A stretch of 64,000 nucleotides of DNA from Rhizobium herbae (GCF_019511375.1 NZ_JAEUAO010000004.1:1-64000); one strand, 5' to 3'. Shown: positions 52,901-62,829, numbered from the stretch's first letter. Made by a program: numbers and translations. Notes: generated from the sequence alone by a model not told the origin.

Positions 52901-54505
52901 ATGTTATTGAGTACGGCTATCAGACGATTCTGGAATGACAATCGTGGCTACGTCATCGCATTGACGCTGATATCCATGCCGTTGCTGCTGGGCTTTTCGC
53001 TGCTGGTGATCGATGTCGGTCGCACCGGCAATCTTCACACCGATCTTCAGAACGCCGTCGATGCGATGGCGCTGACCGGCGCCCGTGAACTCGACGGGCG
53101 CGATGATGCGATCACGCGGGCCGAGGCCGCGATCGAGAAGCTTGCCAATACCGCTGCCTTTGGAGGCGGCGGCGCGGGCATGTCGCTCGGCTCCAGCCTC
53201 ACGGTGTCCTATGACGCCGGTGACGATGCCGCGAGTACTGTCACCGTCACGTTCCTCAAGGCCATTCCCGATGACGATGACGATCCCATCCCGGGTTCCA
53301 TGGTGACCACGGATCCAAGCGAGGCAGCCTACGCCTGGGTCACCGCAAAGCCCCAGGCCATGCAGACGATCTTCCCCATACCGGTCGGCTTCAATCGGGA
53401 TACGATCAATGTTACCGCGGATGCGGTTGCCGTCTATCACGCAAGTGCCTGCGATATCACGCCGATCTTCATCTGTAATCCCTTTGAGCCTGCCGGTAAT
53501 ACGAGCCAGGCCGCCAGCGAGCAGGCGGCGGCGGATCTCCATACCAACTTTGCGGCGGGCAATCTCTACGGCCGGCAGATCGAAATGCACACCACGTCTT
53601 CCGCCAATCCCGGCCCTGGCAATTTCGGATTCCTGAGAACCCCTCTTGGCAACGGCGCGAACGTGCTGGCCGAAGCCCTTGCGACCGGCAATCCGGGAGC
53701 CTGCTATACGCAGAATAGCCTGGATACCCAGACGGGTGCCGTCGCCGGGCCGGTGGAGGCCGGCGTCAATACGCGCTTCGGCATTTATGAGGGTTCGTTC
53801 AAGGGCTCGCGCAATGACGGACGCTATCGCCCGGCCCAGAACGTCCGCTCCGCACAGACGAAAACGGGCGGTGACGCCTGCAAGGGCTACGACCCCGTGA
53901 TGCTCGGCGACGCTGTTGGAGATGTCACCAAGGCGGTACCATTGGGTTACGGCGCAGCCATGAGCCCTCTCGGCGGCGGCAAGATCAGCAGCAGCAACAA
54001 TTGGAACTACGAAAGCTACTGGAGCGTCGCACAGGGCGGGACGGCGCCGTCTGTGAGCGCGGTCCTCAGCAACCACTCCAGCTATCCGCCGCAGGCAGGC
54101 GGAACACCGAGCCGGCCCTCCGCCTACGATGTCTATCGCTACGAGCTCAACACCGCGGCGCTGCTCAGCCATGCCTCGCCGAACGGCGAGATCGGCACGC
54201 CCACGACAGGCGGCGGCCAGTGCTATTCGGGCCCTGACCTTTCGAATTACACGGCGGAAGAATACGGCGATCGCCGCGAGATATTCGCCGCCATCGTCAA
54301 TTGCGGCTACGAGGCATCGGTTGGTCATCTCAACGGCCACAAGCAGACGGAGGCGGTTGCCTTCTCGCGCATGTTCATGACCAAACCGGCGGTCAAGGCC
54401 GGCAGCGAGCGCTATCTTTCGCTTGAAATAATCGACATCACGGGCAAGGGCGGCCGCGGCACGCTTGACGAATTCCTGCGGGAAGAGGCGGAGCTGGTCA
54501 GATGA
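52901..54505 (+). CDS. TadG-like pilus assembly protein
   Basis: 534 residues. N-terminal pseudopilin-like segment (RFWNDNRGYVIALTLISMPL, one hydrophobic helix) followed by LHTDLQNAVDAMALTGAREL, the Flp_N/TadG_N module. The large C-terminal part is cysteine-containing and Gly/Ser-rich, with no vWA MIDAS motif that I can see. It overlaps the next TadE-like gene (ATGA at 54502-54505). Likely exported and processed or anchored in the inner membrane. Confidence 0.8.
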   Translation: MLLSTAIRRFWNDNRGYVIALTLISMPLLLGFSLLVIDVGRTGNLHTDLQNAVDAMALTGARELDGRDDAITRAEAAIEKLANTAAFGGGGAGMSLGSSLTVSYDAGDDAASTVTVTFLKAIPDDDDDPIPGSMVTTDPSEAAYAWVTAKPQAMQTIFPIPVGFNRDTINVTADAVAVYHASACDITPIFICNPFEPAGNTSQAASEQAAADLHTNFAAGNLYGRQIEMHTTSSANPGPGNFGFLRTPLGNGANVLAEALATGNPGACYTQNSLDTQTGAVAGPVEAGVNTRFGIYEGSFKGSRNDGRYRPAQNVRSAQTKTGGDACKGYDPVMLGDAVGDVTKAVPLGYGAAMSPLGGGKISSSNNWNYESYWSVAQGGTAPSVSAVLSNHSSYPPQAGGTPSRPSAYDVYRYELNTAALLSHASPNGEIGTPTTGGGQCYSGPDLSNYTAEEYGDRREIFAAIVNCGYEASVGHLNGHKQTEAVAFSRMFMTKPAVKAGSERYLSLEIIDITGKGGRGTLDEFLREEAELVR

Positions 54506-54984
54506 TGGGCTTGCGATATTCCATTTTCCGTCGCGTCTGTCCCCGCCTTTGGCGGCAAGACGAGGGCGCGGTGCTTGCCGAGGCACTGCTGGCCGTGCCC
54601 TTCGTTACGCTCTTCGCGGCAGGCATCCTCGAATTCGGCAATATCTTCTGGGAGCGGATGCAGATCGACGCGGGTCTGCGGGATGCCGGGCGGTATCTGT
54701 CGCGCTGCCGACCAACCTCGCCGACCTACTCGGCCAACTGCTCGACGGCGACTGCGAAACTGATCGCTTTCTACGGAACCCAGGCTCCCGCCGAGGGGGC
54801 CAGTCTGAGGGTCCGAGGCTGGGGGCCCGATCTCGCCGATATCACCGTTATTCCGGTCGATGCCGACGGGACGGTCACCGTTCAGACGGCACATCTATAT
54901 GAAACCTCGCCTCTGTTCGCCTGGCTCGGCATAGATGCGATCACCATCAATTCCTCTCACGAAGAGAGGTATATGGGATGGTAG
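54502..54984 (+). CDS. TadE-like pseudopilin 1
   Basis: 160 residues. A basic start is followed by DEGAVLAEALLAVPFVTLFA, the TadE-type hydrophobic helix with a conserved Glu, then a periplasmic domain with a Cys pair (SRCRPTSPTYSANCST). Such minor pseudopilins are cleaved by CpaA and help pilus maturation. Its 3' end overlaps the next gene by 7 bp. Confidence 0.85.
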   Translation: MMGLRYSIFRRVCPRLWRQDEGAVLAEALLAVPFVTLFAAGILEFGNIFWERMQIDAGLRDAGRYLSRCRPTSPTYSANCSTATAKLIAFYGTQAPAEGASLRVRGWGPDLADITVIPVDADGTVTVQTAHLYETSPLFAWLGIDAITINSSHEERYMGW

Positions 54985-55592
54985 ATCTTCGATTTTCCTT
55001 CTGGCGGGACGATCGCGGCGTGTCCCTGACCGAGGGACTGATCACGATCCCGATCGTGCTCCTGGTCTTCGCCGCCTTCGTCGAATTCGGTTACGCCATG
55101 TCGCAGTGGAACCAGACGGTGAAGGCGCTGCAATATGGTGCGCGTCTTGCGGCCGTATCCGATCCGCTGACAAGTGATTTCGATGATGTCTTCCCGGCCG
55201 ACGCTGACGATCCGCTGAATAATGGCGATGCAACGCCGAACGATTCGACGATATACTCGCGGTGCGGACCTGGGCTTGAGAACTGCAGCGCTGAATTGAG
55301 CCGGATTGTGCAGGGAAGCGACGGGACCTGCGCGGCGGGGGATCCGCGGCCGGGCATTTGCGATTTAAACTGGCGCATCCAGCCGGAGAACCTGGTGGTG
55401 ACCTATCAGCGGTCGGGGCTTGGCTATTGGGGCCGGCCGGACGGGCCGGTGCTGACCATGCGGCTGGAAGTTAGTGATATTACTTTTGATTTGCCGGTTC
55501 TCGGCGTGTTGCTGGGGCTCGATGACGTCGTCATTCCCGCCCATCCGGTAACCATTACGACCGAAGACTTAAAGACATGTTCCACCTGCTGA
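54978..55592 (+). CDS. TadE-like pseudopilin 2
   Basis: 204 residues. WRDDRGVSLTEGLITIPIVL is the pseudopilin helix with Glu at the +5-like position, then EFGYAMSQWNQTVKALQYGA, a classic TadE continuation. The periplasmic part has six cysteines, including a C-terminal CSTC, suggesting disulfides. Overlaps the previous TadE gene, so the two are probably made together. Confidence 0.85.
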   Translation: MVDLRFSFWRDDRGVSLTEGLITIPIVLLVFAAFVEFGYAMSQWNQTVKALQYGARLAAVSDPLTSDFDDVFPADADDPLNNGDATPNDSTIYSRCGPGLENCSAELSRIVQGSDGTCAAGDPRPGICDLNWRIQPENLVVTYQRSGLGYWGRPDGPVLTMRLEVSDITFDLPVLGVLLGLDDVVIPAHPVTITTEDLKTCSTC

Positions 55593-55634
55593 AAGCTATA
55601 ATGCTAAACCCTTGATATTGCGTGGTAAAGCGAG

Positions 55635-56777
55635 ATGACAGCTCATATGAATTTTGCAGCGACCACTAAGATTCTTGTTCTCTCTGACGATGCGGCGGCT
55701 GCGAGCTTCATGCTCGACACGTTCGGTTCCCTTTCGCGCTATGATGTGCGCCATATGGCTGTAATGGCGGTCAAGGACGCAGCACGGATCGACGTGGCGC
55801 AGTTCAACCTGATCGTGCTGGATGTCGACGACGGGGAGATGTTGACCCATCCGGAGTTGTTTGCCTTCCGCAGCAAGCATCGCAGTACGCCGTTGGTGGT
55901 CGTCTCGGAAGATCTGCCGGATGATAAATTGCGGCTGCTGTTTCGCCTGAACGGCAACGACTGGCTGAAGAAACCGCTCGAACGGCGCGCGCTGATCGAC
56001 ATGATCTCGACCCACGCGCCGACCGCAGGCGCCAATGAAAGCCGGGTCCATGCCATCGTCTCGGCAGTTGGCGGGGCAGGCGCCAGCGTGATTGCCTCCT
56101 CGCTCGCCCACGTCTTGGCCCAGCCGACAAAAAATTCCTCGCCGCGCGTCGATCTGTTCGACATGGATTTCTCGTCCGGGTCGCTCGGCTACTACCTCAA
56201 CCTTGTCAACGACTATGATCTGAAGCCCATCATGGCAAATCCGTCGCGGGTCGATCTCGAATTCATCGACCTCGTGCGCAAGCGCCACGCGGGCGGCTTT
56301 TCTTTGCTGTCGTTCAAGCAACCGTCGGTGCTTCTGACGCCCAAGGGGGCGGAACTCGTGCTGAGGATGCTCGATGTCGCAGCCTTCGAGAGCGATCACA
56401 CGGTGCTCGATATTCCCTACTACAACACGCCGTGGAAGGACGATGTGCTGGGGTCCGCCAACAGCATCTGCATCGTCACCGAAATGACCATCCCCGCCCT
56501 GCACGAGGCCAAGGAACTGTTCCTCAACCTGGTGCGGCTGCGCGGCAATTCGGACCAGATTTTTGTCGTCATCAACAAATACCGGACAAAGCTCTTCAGC
56601 CTCGGTGTGCGCCGCCAGCAGATCGACAAGATCTTCAAGGATGTCCGCGCGCAAATCATCGCCGATGATTGGGATACGCTGAACGAGGCGGTGAACCGCG
56701 GCGTATTGCCGTTCGAGGTCAATGCGCGTTCGCGTTTCTGCGGCTCTGTCAGCAAACTGGGAGCGCTCGTCAGATGA
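55635..56777 (+). CDS. cpaE: Tad localisation ATPase-like protein CpaE/TadZ
   Basis: 380 residues. A receiver-like N-terminal domain (about 12-125) is followed by a MinD/ParA-like domain. The deviant Walker A reads GGAGAS, without the Lys normally needed for phosphate binding, while switch residues DMDFSSGSLGYYLN remain. TadZ proteins mark the pilus assembly site at the pole. The stop overlaps the L,D-transpeptidase start by ATGA. Confidence 0.88.
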   Translation: MTAHMNFAATTKILVLSDDAAAASFMLDTFGSLSRYDVRHMAVMAVKDAARIDVAQFNLIVLDVDDGEMLTHPELFAFRSKHRSTPLVVVSEDLPDDKLRLLFRLNGNDWLKKPLERRALIDMISTHAPTAGANESRVHAIVSAVGGAGASVIASSLAHVLAQPTKNSSPRVDLFDMDFSSGSLGYYLNLVNDYDLKPIMANPSRVDLEFIDLVRKRHAGGFSLLSFKQPSVLLTPKGAELVLRMLDVAAFESDHTVLDIPYYNTPWKDDVLGSANSICIVTEMTIPALHEAKELFLNLVRLRGNSDQIFVVINKYRTKLFSLGVRRQQIDKIFKDVRAQIIADDWDTLNEAVNRGVLPFEVNARSRFCGSVSKLGALVR

Positions 56778-57373
56778 AGTGGCGCAGCCGACCAGAGGCG
56801 CTGAGCGGCAAAAGGGTCGACTGGCAACGAGTGATTCGCGGTGTCGTGGTCGCCGCGTCTTGCTGGTTTGCGATCCCTTCGACGCAGCCCCTGGCGAGTG
56901 GGCTGGTGCCGCGAAACCTCGGGCCAACCACCGGCGTGATCGTGACTGCGGAGCAAAATTATCCATCCGGCACCATCATCATCGTCAGCAAGAACCGGAC
57001 GCTCGATCTCATCGTCTCCGGCAACCGTGCAATCCGCTACAAAATCGGCGTCGGCCGCGACGGCTTCCGGTGGAGCGGCGTTGTCAGGGTCGGTCATAAG
57101 GCCGAGTGGCCGGATTGGCGGCCGCCGGCCGAGATGAAGGTGCGCTCACCGGATCTTCCCGAGCTCGTGCCCGCCGGCCCGTTCAATCCGCTCGGCGCTC
57201 GTGGGATCTATCTCTACCGGGGAAATGCCGACACGCTCTATCGCATTCACGGGACCAACGATCAGTCGACGGTCGGCGGATTCGCATCCTCCGGATGCTT
57301 CCGCATGAGCAATGCCGACGTGATCGATCTCTACAACCGGGTGAAGGTCGGAGCCACGGTGATTGTGAAATAG
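56774..57373 (+). CDS. L,D-transpeptidase (YkuD domain) within the Tad operon
   Basis: 199 residues with an N-terminal hydrophobic signal or anchor (VVVAASCWFAIPSTQPLASG). The YkuD catalytic motif is complete: IHGTND, then SSGCFRMSNADVIDLYNRV with the nucleophilic Cys. Such enzymes make 3-3 peptidoglycan crosslinks or attach proteins to the wall. The start overlaps cpaE and the stop is 21 bp before cpaF, so it is a genuine operon member and may remodel the wall for the pilus. Confidence 0.88.
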   Translation: MKWRSRPEALSGKRVDWQRVIRGVVVAASCWFAIPSTQPLASGLVPRNLGPTTGVIVTAEQNYPSGTIIIVSKNRTLDLIVSGNRAIRYKIGVGRDGFRWSGVVRVGHKAEWPDWRPPAEMKVRSPDLPELVPAGPFNPLGARGIYLYRGNADTLYRIHGTNDQSTVGGFASSGCFRMSNADVIDLYNRVKVGATVIVK

Positions 57374-57394
57374 TTGACCAAGGGGGGGGAACTG

Positions 57395-58834
57395 ATGACA
57401 AGCGGGTTCATCGGACGTTTTTACAAGCAGCGGCAGCCGGAAGACGAGCAACATTCGGAGATTGCCGACCTCGCCGTCGAAGGAGCCCAGATCGCGCCGC
57501 AGGCAAGCGGCGGGCCTGTGGCGACCGAACAGGAAACATCGCTTGGCCGGGACATGGTGGCCGAACGGGTCAACCTGCATCGCTATCTGCTCGATCGCAT
57601 CAATCTCGGCATTCTTGACATGCTCGACAATGAAGAGATTGCGGCCGAGATCCGGCCGCTGGTCAAGGACTATATCCGACAGAACAACTTTCCGCTCAAT
57701 GCCAAGGAAATCAATGACCTGATCCAGGACATCACCGACGAGATGCTGGGGCTCGGGCCAATTGAGCCTCTGCTGGCCGACGATTCGATCGCCGATATTC
57801 TGATCAACGGTCACAACAGCGTCTATGTGGAACGGCGGGGCAAGCTCGAGTGCACGGCGGTGCGCTTCAAGGACGAGGATCACCTGCTGCGGGTGGTCAA
57901 CAAGATCGTCTCCGCCGTCGGGCGACGCGTCGACGAATCGACCCCGTTGGTCGACGCCCGCCTCAAGGACGGGTCACGTGTCAACGTCGCCATCCGGCCG
58001 ATCTCGGTCGATGGCCCGCTCGTTTCAATCCGCAAATTCACCCGTTCGCCGCTGACGCTGGAACGCCTGGTCGAATACGGGGCGATGCCAAACGCAATGC
58101 GCATCCTGCTCAGCGCCGCCGTCAAGGGCAAGGTCTCGATGATTATTTCGGGTGGTACCGGCTCGGGCAAGACGACCTTGCTCAACGCCTTGTCGTCTCA
58201 GATCTCCATGAAGGAGCGCCTGATCACGATCGAGGACGCGGCCGAACTCCAGCTGCAGCAACCGCATGTCGGCCGATTGGAAACCCGACCGCCGACGCTT
58301 GATGGTCGCAACGAGATTCGCCAGCGCGAACTCCTCAAGAATGCGCTGCGCATGCGTCCCGATCGCATCATCGTCGGCGAAGTCCGTGGCGAGGAGGCGT
58401 TCGACATGCTGCAGGCGATGAACACGGGTCACGAAGGATCGATGACGACAATTCATGCCAATACGCCGCGGGACGCCGTCGGTCGCCTCGAGCAGATGGT
58501 CGGCATGGCCGGCATGCCGATGTCTCAGATCAGCGTCCGTTCACAGATCGCGTCTGCGATCACGCTCATCGTTCAGGTCCAGCGCCTCAGCGACGGCACT
58601 CGCAAGGTCGTCTCCGTCTCCGAAATCACCGGCATGGAGGGCGAAGTCGTTCAGATGCAGGAGATCATGAAATTCAAGAAGACCGGCACGGATGACGATG
58701 GCCGCATTCGCGGGGAATTCCGTGCCACTGGTCTTCGCCCCCGCTTCGTCGAGGAATTCGCCGAACTCGGCATCATCGTCCCTGCGGCGATCTTTGAACC
58801 CGGAGCGCCCTTGCAGACGGGAGTTAAATCATGA
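57395..58834 (+). CDS. cpaF: Tad pilus secretion ATPase CpaF/TadA
   Basis: 479 residues. Walker [15 protein letters not shown], Asp box region [20 protein letters not shown], Walker [20 protein letters not shown], His box [14 protein letters not shown]. It is the hexameric motor for pilus extension, and perhaps retraction. ATG 57395 follows a run of eight G (57382-57389) that serves as the ribosome site; the TTG at 57374 is less likely. Confidence 0.94.
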   Translation: MTSGFIGRFYKQRQPEDEQHSEIADLAVEGAQIAPQASGGPVATEQETSLGRDMVAERVNLHRYLLDRINLGILDMLDNEEIAAEIRPLVKDYIRQNNFPLNAKEINDLIQDITDEMLGLGPIEPLLADDSIADILINGHNSVYVERRGKLECTAVRFKDEDHLLRVVNKIVSAVGRRVDESTPLVDARLKDGSRVNVAIRPISVDGPLVSIRKFTRSPLTLERLVEYGAMPNAMRILLSAAVKGKVSMIISGGTGSGKTTLLNALSSQISMKERLITIEDAAELQLQQPHVGRLETRPPTLDGRNEIRQRELLKNALRMRPDRIIVGEVRGEEAFDMLQAMNTGHEGSMTTIHANTPRDAVGRLEQMVGMAGMPMSQISVRSQIASAITLIVQVQRLSDGTRKVVSVSEITGMEGEVVQMQEIMKFKKTGTDDDGRIRGEFRATGLRPRFVEEFAELGIIVPAAIFEPGAPLQTGVKS

Positions 58835-59790
58835 GCATGACCTTGCTCCTCGTCTACGGCACCGTGTTCATCGCTGCGCTGATTTCCGCTGAAGTGCTGC
58901 TGCGCGGCTATTTCACGACGGCCGCTCGCCACAAGGCGGTGAACCATCGCTTGAGCCTGCTTGATGGAAGCGTCGATCACCGCAAGACCTACCGCGACAT
59001 GCTGAAAGAGCGCGGTGCGGACCAGGACTGGCGATCGATACCCCTCATGCAGCGGATCCGGCGGTTCTATGCGCAGTCCGGAATCAAGTTCGATGCGCCG
59101 CGGTTTGCGCTCTACGCCGTCGCCGGCGCACTGCTGATCTGGCTGGCTCTCCAGTTTGTGGTGCCGAGCACTCTGATCAGGAGCCTGATTTTCCTGGTCG
59201 TCTGCCCGCTCGTCCCTGTCGTTGTCATCTGGCGGGTGCGGGCGATGCGAATGCGTAAATTTACGCAGAAGCTGCCTGAGGCGCTCGACGTTGCCGTCCG
59301 CAGCCTCGCTGCCGGGCATCCGCTGCCCGCGGCGATCGCTCTCGTTGCGCGGGAAATGCCTGACCCCATCGGTTCGGAATTCGGCCTGCTGTCGGACGAG
59401 CTCACCTATGGCGTGGTGCTGGAAGATGCGCTCGTCAATCTTGCGGATCGCGTGGGGGTCGAAGACCTGAACCTGTTGGCTATATCCCTGAGCGTTCAGG
59501 CCGGAACGGGCGGCAATCTCGTCGAAATCCTGCAGAATCTCTCAAAGACGCTGCGTGACCGGTTCATGTTGAAGGCGAAGGTCAGGGCGATCTCCTCGGA
59601 GGGGCGGATCACCGCGATATTCATGTCCGTCTATCCCTTCCTTCTGTACGCAATGATCAGGACGCTGTCGCCGACCTACTTCGATCCCGTCTGGGACAGC
59701 GGCTACGGACCTACCGTCGTTACCGTGTTGCTGGTCATCATGGCGATCGGGAATGTTATTCTCTACAAGCTGGTTAACTTCGAGTACTGA
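58831..59790 (+). CDS. tadB: Tad inner-membrane platform protein TadB
   Basis: 319 residues. T2SSF domain with KLPEALDVAVRSLAAGHPLP, LLAISLSVQAGTGGNLVEIL and NLSKTLRDRFMLKAKVRAIS, flanked by membrane helices at the N- and C-termini. Forms the platform with TadC. Overlaps cpaF by ATGA. Confidence 0.93.
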   Translation: MSMTLLLVYGTVFIAALISAEVLLRGYFTTAARHKAVNHRLSLLDGSVDHRKTYRDMLKERGADQDWRSIPLMQRIRRFYAQSGIKFDAPRFALYAVAGALLIWLALQFVVPSTLIRSLIFLVVCPLVPVVVIWRVRAMRMRKFTQKLPEALDVAVRSLAAGHPLPAAIALVAREMPDPIGSEFGLLSDELTYGVVLEDALVNLADRVGVEDLNLLAISLSVQAGTGGNLVEILQNLSKTLRDRFMLKAKVRAISSEGRITAIFMSVYPFLLYAMIRTLSPTYFDPVWDSGYGPTVVTVLLVIMAIGNVILYKLVNFEY

Positions 59791-59797
59791 GGCTGCA

Positions 59798-60742
59798 ATG
59801 TTCGCAGAGTATGGAATATACATCGTCTTATTCTTTGCGGTGCTGATCTTTTCCACTGCCGCTTCAGAATTTGTTTTCCGGCGGCGCGAGGTGGGTGTCC
59901 GTGTTTCGGAAACCGCCGAGGCGGCGGGTCAAGACTCCTACCTGGGCGACGGGGCAATTGCGGATCTGGGCGAGGCGGAAAATCGCCTGGTCCGCCGGTA
60001 TTTCGAGATCACCCGGCGCGACACCAACGCCAACTCCACTCAGAACCGCCTGATTCGGGCGGGCTATTTCAGCGCCGGCGCCGTCGCAACGTTCCAGACA
60101 GTCCGGGCGCTCGTATGCGTAGCGATGCTCGTCGCCGCCGTCTGGACCATCGACCATTTCTTTCCCGAGATGTCACGGCTCGCGACGCTCGTCATCGCGA
60201 TGTTTGCCGCGGCCATCACCTTCATTCTAGTGAATATCTACATCGACCGGCGCGGCCAGGCCAAGGAACGCCAGTACCGGCGGCTCTTTCCGGATTTCAT
60301 GGACATGCTGATCGTCTGTCTGGATGCCGGAATGAGCCTCGAGGCGGCGGCAAATCGCGTCGCACGGGAATTCGTCAGCAAACGGCAGGATTTCGGTTTG
60401 CATCTTTCGATCATGATGCTGGAAGTGCGTGGTGGACGTCGGCTGCGGGAAGCCCTGGCCAATCTTGCCGCTCGATTGCGGATAGACGAGGCCCGGGCAC
60501 TTTCCGTCCTGTTCCGGCAGTCTGAGGAACTGGGCACGAGCGTTACGCAGACACTGCGGGTCTACAGCAAGGAAATGCGCGACCTTCGCATTGTCCGCGC
60601 AGAGGAGAAGGCCAACGCCCTGCCGATCAAGATGCTGTTGCCGCTCGGTGCCTTCCTGTTTCCAGTCAGCCTGATCATCGTGCTCGTACCCATTGTTATC
60701 CGCGTCGTTACCCTTCTCATCGGAATGACGCCCGGTTCCTGA
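59798..60742 (+). CDS. tadC: Tad inner-membrane platform protein TadC
   Basis: 314 residues. T2SSF domain with FMDMLIVCLDAGMSLEAAAN, RRLREALANLAARLRIDEAR and LFRQSEELGTSVTQTLRVYS, plus membrane helices. Begins 7 bp after tadB; the true start is ATG 59798, as the upstream frame overlaps tadB. Confidence 0.93.
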   Translation: MFAEYGIYIVLFFAVLIFSTAASEFVFRRREVGVRVSETAEAAGQDSYLGDGAIADLGEAENRLVRRYFEITRRDTNANSTQNRLIRAGYFSAGAVATFQTVRALVCVAMLVAAVWTIDHFFPEMSRLATLVIAMFAAAITFILVNIYIDRRGQAKERQYRRLFPDFMDMLIVCLDAGMSLEAAANRVAREFVSKRQDFGLHLSIMMLEVRGGRRLREALANLAARLRIDEARALSVLFRQSEELGTSVTQTLRVYSKEMRDLRIVRAEEKANALPIKMLLPLGAFLFPVSLIIVLVPIVIRVVTLLIGMTPGS

Positions 60743-60758
60743 AAACAGCGAGGCTCAC

Positions 60759-62063
60759 ATGCAGTATCTAATGGAACAGGATCGTGGAGATATTGCCCTG
60801 GCGATCGACCCGCGCATGCCGCTGGCGCCGGCAAATCCCGAAGAGACCGGGCTTGAACTGTCCTTCATGCTGCGCCTCGCCGCAAAATGCGCGGCCGAAC
60901 AGGATACCGTCACCCCCACGCATCTGGCTGACCGGATGAAACTGCCGAAGGTTCTGATCAATCTGCTGATCAAGGAACTGGTGAAGCTCGCCTTCCTCGA
61001 GGCGCGCGGGCTTGCGGGAGAGGACGTCAAGTCCGATATTCGCTACGCGCTTTCGACCAAAGGCATGGAATACGCACGCGAAGCGGCACGGCTGTCACAA
61101 TATGTCGGGCCGGCTCCTGTGCCGCTGGAGGCATTCTCGCGACAGATCGGACTACAGTCGATCCATCACGAGCGGATAACGCGTGCCCGTTTGATCGAAA
61201 GCCTCGAAGGGCTGGTGTTGTCGCCTTCTCTGGTCGGAAAGCTTGGGCCGGCCATGAATTCGGGGCTCTCCATTCTGCTCTACGGCCCGCCCGGCAACGG
61301 CAAGACAAGCATCGCTGAGCGAACGTCGCGTCTGTTTTTGCAGACGATCTGGGTGCCATACGCCATTGAGGTCGGCGGGCACGTGATCACCTTTTACGAC
61401 GAAGCCGTGCATCAAGCCGTGACCCGCGAGACAGGCAAGCCCTACCCGAAGGCGGATCAGCGATGGATCGAATGCCGTCGCCCGGTCATCAAGACCGGTG
61501 GGGAGTTGACGCTCGATCTGTTGGACCTGACGTTCAGCGAAGGCTCAACTGTCTACGAAGCACCCATGCATCTCAAGGCGTCGGGCGGCGTTTTCATCAT
61601 CGACGATTTCGGCCGCCAGCAAGTCGCGCCCCAGGCACTCATCAACCGCTGGATCGTGCCCCTCGAGCGCGGATACGACTTCCTGTCGCTGCATACCGGC
61701 AGGAAGTTCAAGGTGCCATTCGACGAACTCGTCGTCTTCTCGACCAATATCGCTCCAAAAGATCTATCCGACGAGGCAGGCCTGCGGCGTCTGAAGTACA
61801 AAATATATGTGGCTAACCCATCGCGGGACGAATACATCCAGATCTTCCAGTCGTACGCGGACAACGTTTCCGTGGAAATCGATCTCCATGATTTGGGATT
61901 GTTCTATGATCGCAAGTACAATTGCAACTTGCTCGCGTCCTGCTATCATCCCAAATACCTGCTTGATTTCATCGGCTCTTATTGCGAATTCAATGTCTTG
62001 CCCAAGATTGCGTCGCTGGAGATGTTGGAACGGGCGTGGGACGGGGTGTTTACGGTGGATTAG
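60759..62063 (+). CDS. AAA+ ATPase with winged-helix-like N-terminus
   Basis: 434 residues. The N-terminal ~100 contain TPTHLADRMKLPKVLINLLI, suggestive of a winged helix. The ATPase has Walker A GPPGNGKTS, Walker B GGVFIIDDFGRQ, a sensor-1 FSTNIAP and a likely arginine finger. The rest (YCEFNVLPKIASLEMLERAW) is specific to this group. It follows tadC by 16 bp and is likely in the operon; it is not part of the canonical Tad set. A remodelling or regulatory role is possible. Confidence 0.75.
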   Translation: MQYLMEQDRGDIALAIDPRMPLAPANPEETGLELSFMLRLAAKCAAEQDTVTPTHLADRMKLPKVLINLLIKELVKLAFLEARGLAGEDVKSDIRYALSTKGMEYAREAARLSQYVGPAPVPLEAFSRQIGLQSIHHERITRARLIESLEGLVLSPSLVGKLGPAMNSGLSILLYGPPGNGKTSIAERTSRLFLQTIWVPYAIEVGGHVITFYDEAVHQAVTRETGKPYPKADQRWIECRRPVIKTGGELTLDLLDLTFSEGSTVYEAPMHLKASGGVFIIDDFGRQQVAPQALINRWIVPLERGYDFLSLHTGRKFKVPFDELVVFSTNIAPKDLSDEAGLRRLKYKIYVANPSRDEYIQIFQSYADNVSVEIDLHDLGLFYDRKYNCNLLASCYHPKYLLDFIGSYCEFNVLPKIASLEMLERAWDGVFTVD

Positions 62064-62180
62064 GAGTGCGCTTGCGGGCATGATCATGCTAACCGCATAG
62101 GCCCATGTTAAGGTTTCCGGGAAATACTGGAGTGGCATTTACGAGAGGGGCCGCGGCCCGGCTCGCGGGGAGAAACGCCG

Positions 62181-62747
62181 ATGACCAATATTGTAAATGT
62201 TGATGTCGAACCTGACGGCCCAAGGCCGCGCAATGAACAAACGGCCAAACAACCGCCCCGTTCGAAAGGGGTGCCGTTCATCGCCATGGCCTTGTTGCTT
62301 CTCCCGTTGAACGCGGGGATCCTGCTTTACACTGCAAAAAATGCCGCCGATGTGCGTGACAGCAGCGAGACGCTGGCGGCGCTGAAGCTATCGATCGACG
62401 GGCTGAAGGCGCAGATCGACAAACAGGCGCATACTCTCGCAAGGGGCGAGGACGTGGCGATCATCCGGCAACACGTGGATAACCTGCGGAAGCAAGTTGC
62501 CGATCTGGATAACCAGATGGGGTCCAGCCTGTTCGCTTCTTCCGGCGGCGCTCAGATCCTGAGCGCGCCCGGCAAGGATGTAACGCAGCGCATCGCGCCT
62601 TCCTTTGGCGCGGCCTCGGCGTATCGCGAGGTTCCGAATGACAGCCTGGCCTCGATCGATGCACAGGGCGTGTCGGTCTCCGACCTGCCGCGCTATGAAC
62701 GATCCGTCTCGCCGGAAGGCAAATTGATTCTCCGGAAAGTACAATAG
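62181..62747 (+). CDS. single-pass membrane coiled-coil protein
   Basis: 188 residues. A cytoplasmic acidic/proline-rich start, one membrane helix (GVPFIAMALLLLPLNAGILL, about 30-50), a coiled coil (LKLSIDGLKAQIDKQAHTLA, about 65-110) and a Ser/Ala-rich periplasmic tail. No known family recognised. It is 118 bp after the AAA+ gene and before a terminator, so it may be the last operon gene. Confidence 0.65.
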   Translation: MTNIVNVDVEPDGPRPRNEQTAKQPPRSKGVPFIAMALLLLPLNAGILLYTAKNAADVRDSSETLAALKLSIDGLKAQIDKQAHTLARGEDVAIIRQHVDNLRKQVADLDNQMGSSLFASSGGAQILSAPGKDVTQRIAPSFGAASAYREVPNDSLASIDAQGVSVSDLPRYERSVSPEGKLILRKVQ

Positions 62748-62829
62748 TTGCGGGGTAGCGCTTGCGCTGTTTCGTAGGCGGCTGGTGACAACCGCTGCCG
62801 TCGATTGGTCTCAAGGACAGCAGAACTCG

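Noticed and set aside
52904-54586. 560-codon minus-strand open frame
   Set aside because: Antisense shadow of the TadG-like gene with no recognisable domain.
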